Positions 6,806 to 8,521 of a stretch of DNA of 8,521 bases are shown here, piece after piece (position 1 is the first letter of the stretch; each line of letters begins with the position of its first letter). The stretch is taken from contig JAFBAD010000319.1 in NCBI GenBank assembly GCA_019247975.1, positions 1 to 8,521 on the forward strand. Direction: 5' to 3'. The position numbers and the translations under genes were made by a program. Under the pieces are notes generated by a model. That model was not told the DNA's origin. It saw only the letters and a list, made by a program, of their open reading frames with translations, and did no database searches. Source of the DNA: Acidimicrobiia bacterium. GTDB taxonomy: Bacteria; Actinomycetota; Acidimicrobiia; Acidimicrobiales; Iamiaceae.

Positions 6806-7356
6806 GGTTCGGACACCTCGGCGTCGGTCCAGCCACGGGGGAGCACGTCGCCGTCGAAGCCGATCGCCTTCCAACCGGCGCCATCGACGTTGCCTCCGTA
6901 CACGGGATCGCCGTAGTGCGCCTCGCACGCATGCTCGAAGATCATCGTGCGATCGTCCTCGTCGAGCTCGGCGATGCGTCGGTCCTGCTCCTCAGCGGGC
7001 TGTGACGCGAGGTCCGCCCCGAGGGTCGCGAGCACGGCGCGGTAGCGGTCCTGCCAGCCGACGACCGGTCCGTTGAACGAGCGCTCGGGCACGTCCTTCG
7101 TCCCCTCGATGCGGATGCGCCACGCGATCTCCTCGACCGGGCCGAGGTCGAGCCACCGCTCGAACCCGGCCTCGCCGCCGTGCCGGCCGCTGAAGGGCCC
7201 GCCCGCGAAGATGCGGGGCGGATCGAACGAGAACGCGCCGAGCAGCAGGTCGACGTAGTCGGCTGCGCCGGCCGCACCGGCGCCGGGGATCAGGCGGTCC
7301 ATGACCGCCCGCAGCGTCTCGTGCTCGCCCTGGGTCAGCCAGATGGGGCTGGTCAC
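6802..7356 (-). CDS. Gluconate 2-dehydrogenase subunit 3 family protein
   Basis: Small partner subunit (184 residues) of a GMC-type membrane or periplasmic dehydrogenase; in known family members it helps fold or export the FAD subunit. Recognisable features are the N-terminal helix LTQGEHETLRAVMDRLIPGA (7-26), AADYVDLLLG (31-40), and the C-terminal signature HYGDPVYGGN (147-156) followed by GWKAIGFDGD (161-170) and PRGW (173-176). Classical gamma subunits begin with a twin-arginine signal peptide; this one starts directly with the mature-like helix. The GTG at 7356 overlaps the aldolase stop as GTGA and has a weak GGAT upstream. Its own stop overlaps the GMC start in the same way, which fits a stoichiometric complex. 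Family assignment is by motif and by pairing with the GMC gene. Confidence 0.88.
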   Translation of the reverse strand: MTSPIWLTQGEHETLRAVMDRLIPGAGAAGAADYVDLLLGAFSFDPPRIFAGGPFSGRHGGEAGFERWLDLGPVEEIAWRIRIEGTKDVPERSFNGPVVGWQDRYRAVLATLGADLASQPAEEQDRRIAELDEDDRTMIFEHACEAHYGDPVYGGNVDGAGWKAIGFDGDVLPRGWTDAEVSEP

Positions 7357-8042
7357 GCCATCCACATGTGGTGGCGGATGAAGTCGTAGACGTTCGCGAA
7401 GTCGGTGGTCGCCTTCTCGGGCAGCTCGACGATGCCGCCGAGCTGCTCCGCGCCCCACATGATCTGCGCGTTGTGCTCGACCACCATCGCCGAGTGCAGC
7501 GCGTCGTCCACGTTCTTGCCGACCGCGCACATGCCGTGGTTGGCCATCAGCGCGGCCGACCGGTTGCCGAGCCGCGACGCGACCTCGGTGGCGAGGCCGT
7601 CGCTGCCGGACTGGTGGTAGTCGCAGATCGGGACATCGCCGCCGATGTAGGTGACGAACTCGTCGATCGCTGCAGGGATGGCCCGGTGGGCGACCGCGTA
7701 CATCGACGCGTACTTGGCGTGGCAGTGCACCACCGCTCCGACCTCGGGGTGCGCGGCCATCGTCGCGAGGTGGAGCGACTTCTCGCTGGTCGGCGAGCGC
7801 TCACCGGCGACGACCTCACCCTCGAGCGTGATCTGCACGAGGTCCTCGAGCGTCATCGCCTCGTAGGACAACGACGACGGCGTGAGCACGACGGTGCCGT
7901 CGTCGACCCGGCCCGAGACGTTGCCGGCGGTGCCCTCGACGAGCCCGCGCGCGTACATCTTCTTCGCCGCTTCGAGCACCGCCTCCCGCACCTCCTCCAG
8001 CGGATGGCCGTTGATCTTCACGGCGGCATCGGTATCGGTCAC
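7353..8042 (-). CDS. Class II aldolase/adducin family protein (L-fuculose-phosphate aldolase-like)
   Basis: Zinc-dependent aldolase predicted to cleave a phosphorylated ketose, or decarboxylate a related sugar acid, in the cytosol. It has 229 residues, near the usual 210-230. Motifs are GTAGNVSGR (37-45, phosphate-binding region), LTPSSLSYEAM (53-63), SEKSLHLATM (86-95) with likely catalytic Glu87, zinc ligands His106 and His108 in VHCHAKYAS, and the third zinc ligand His169 in LMANHG. All key residues are intact. The GTG at 8042 is chosen because GGAGG lies seven bases upstream and it forms a GTGA overlap with the preceding dehydrogenase stop. It sits between a 2-hydroxyacid dehydrogenase and an FAD dehydrogenase pair, pointing to sugar or sugar-acid catabolism. 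The related families of L-ribulose-5-phosphate epimerase and 3-oxo-tetronate-4-phosphate decarboxylase cannot be excluded, so no symbol is given. Confidence 0.92.
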   Translation of the reverse strand: MTDTDAAVKINGHPLEEVREAVLEAAKKMYARGLVEGTAGNVSGRVDDGTVVLTPSSLSYEAMTLEDLVQITLEGEVVAGERSPTSEKSLHLATMAAHPEVGAVVHCHAKYASMYAVAHRAIPAAIDEFVTYIGGDVPICDYHQSGSDGLATEVASRLGNRSAALMANHGMCAVGKNVDDALHSAMVVEHNAQIMWGAEQLGGIVELPEKATTDFANVYDFIRHHMWMA

Positions 8043-8521
8043 GGCAGCACCTCCGGGTTGGCGCACCGCTCCGGACGCTCGCCCCGGAGCACCCGGGCGA
8101 CGTCCTCGGCGATCATCAGCGAGTGGTTGACCTCGGTGTCGTAGGTCGCGCCACCGATGTGCGGCGTGAGCACGACCTGGTCCATGTCGAGCAGCGGGTG
8201 GCCCTCGGGCAGCTGCTCGCCCTCGAAGTGGTCGAGCCCCGCGCCGGCGAGGTGACCCGACTGCAGCGACTCGACCAGCGCATCGGTGTCGTGCAGGCCG
8301 GCCCGCGCCGCGTTCAGGTAGATCGACCCCTCGGGCATGGCGGCGAACTGCTTCCCACCCATCATCCCGAGCGTCTCGATGGTCGGCGCGGCGTGCATCG
8401 TGACGACGTCCGACTCGGCGCACATCGCGTCGAGCGACTCGTGCGTGGTGTCGTCGGCGTAGGGGTCGAAGCTGAGCACCCGCATGCCCAGGCCCTCGAG
8501 CCGCCACTTGACCGCACGGCC
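8039..8521 (-). CDS. D-isomer 2-hydroxyacid dehydrogenase (phosphoglycerate dehydrogenase-like), N-terminus cut by window edge
   Basis: NAD-dependent oxidoreductase acting on a 2-hydroxy acid; 160 C-terminal residues are visible of about 310-340. The reading frame is open to the window edge, so the start and the first part of the GxGxxG motif are outside; the visible part begins with its last Gly (GRAVKWRLEGLGMRVLSFDP). Asp19, after the second strand, suits NAD rather than NADP. The catalytic triad is present: Arg73 (NAARAG), Glu102 (LDHFEGE) and His121 (LTPHIGGAT). The R-E spacing of 29 residues equals that of E. coli SerA. The protein ends about 40 residues after the catalytic His, so there is no ACT or regulatory domain. 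That argues against a serine-biosynthesis SerA and for a catabolic role with the co-transcribed aldolase. The stop codon overlaps the aldolase start (GTGA). Confidence 0.92.
   Translation of the reverse strand, partial: GRAVKWRLEGLGMRVLSFDPYADDTTHESLDAMCAESDVVTMHAAPTIETLGMMGGKQFAAMPEGSIYLNAARAGLHDTDALVESLQSGHLAGAGLDHFEGEQLPEGHPLLDMDQVVLTPHIGGATYDTEVNHSLMIAEDVARVLRGERPERCANPEVLP
8050..8054 (-). promoter_or_regulatory. Strong Shine-Dalgarno for the class II aldolase
   Basis: GGAGG on the minus strand lies seven bases before the GTG at 8042, inside the 3' end of the dehydrogenase gene. It is the clearest ribosome binding site in the right-hand operon and fixes the aldolase start. Confidence 0.75.

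Noticed and set aside
5441..6916. Long plus-strand open frame (491 codons) opposite the GMC oxidoreductase
   Set aside because: The minus strand carries the complete FAD and GMC motifs; the plus-strand translation has no family features and is biased like other shadow frames.
6806..6928. N-terminal extension of the GMC oxidoreductase to an upstream in-frame start
   Set aside because: The extension is Arg-rich and read from the coding sequence of subunit 3 in another frame; the GTGA overlap start at 6805 fits the fold and the operon pattern.
7368..8144. Plus-strand open frame (258 codons) opposite the aldolase
   Set aside because: The aldolase on the minus strand has intact zinc and catalytic motifs; this frame has none.
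8043..8507. N-terminal extension of the aldolase into the dehydrogenase gene
   Set aside because: The extended part is an out-of-frame reading of the hydroxyacid dehydrogenase; the GTG at 8042 has a strong Shine-Dalgarno.

Overview
The window is dense, GC-rich DNA (very high GC at third codon positions, several GTG starts) of actinobacterial character. An Acidimicrobiia-like source is possible, but nothing in the window fixes the lineage. I find eight protein genes, the outer two cut by the window edges. I recognise no RNA genes, insertion sequences or CRISPR arrays. Nearly every base is coding; the largest gap is about 120-150 bp.

Left part (1-1773): a ribulose-phosphate 3-epimerase gene (minus strand, C-terminus off the edge) lies back to back with a TrmA/RlmD-type RNA (uracil-C5) methyltransferase gene (plus strand). 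Only 23 bp separate their start codons. Each protein has one expected metal or cluster ligand replaced: the epimerase metal His is Gln35, and the second iron-sulfur Cys of the methyltransferase is Tyr73.

Middle part (1777-5098): a minus-strand gene encodes an exported or membrane-anchored protein. It has an N-terminal beta-rich domain ending in YPLTLDP, followed by seven repeats of about 52 residues that look like a closed seven-bladed beta-propeller. Divergent from it is a two-gene operon for an ECF sigma factor (SigK-like) and its RskA-type zinc-finger, membrane-spanning anti-sigma factor. The intergenic region carries a nested palindrome and a possible ECF-type promoter, which would give an almost leaderless sigma-factor transcript. 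The propeller protein is a natural candidate target of this signalling pair, but that is inference.

Right part (5102-8521): four minus-strand genes are transcribed in the order 2-hydroxyacid dehydrogenase (N-terminus off the window), class II aldolase, gluconate 2-dehydrogenase subunit 3-like protein, and GMC-family FAD oxidoreductase with a Cys cluster. Each junction is a four-base GTGA overlap, so the genes are probably translationally coupled. Together they suggest oxidation of a sugar, polyol or sugar acid followed by retro-aldol cleavage of a phosphorylated intermediate. The substrate cannot be read from the sequence. No electron-accepting cytochrome subunit and no export signal is visible for the oxidoreductase pair.

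Both tail-to-tail gene junctions (1774-1776 and 5099-5101) have only three bases between stop codons.
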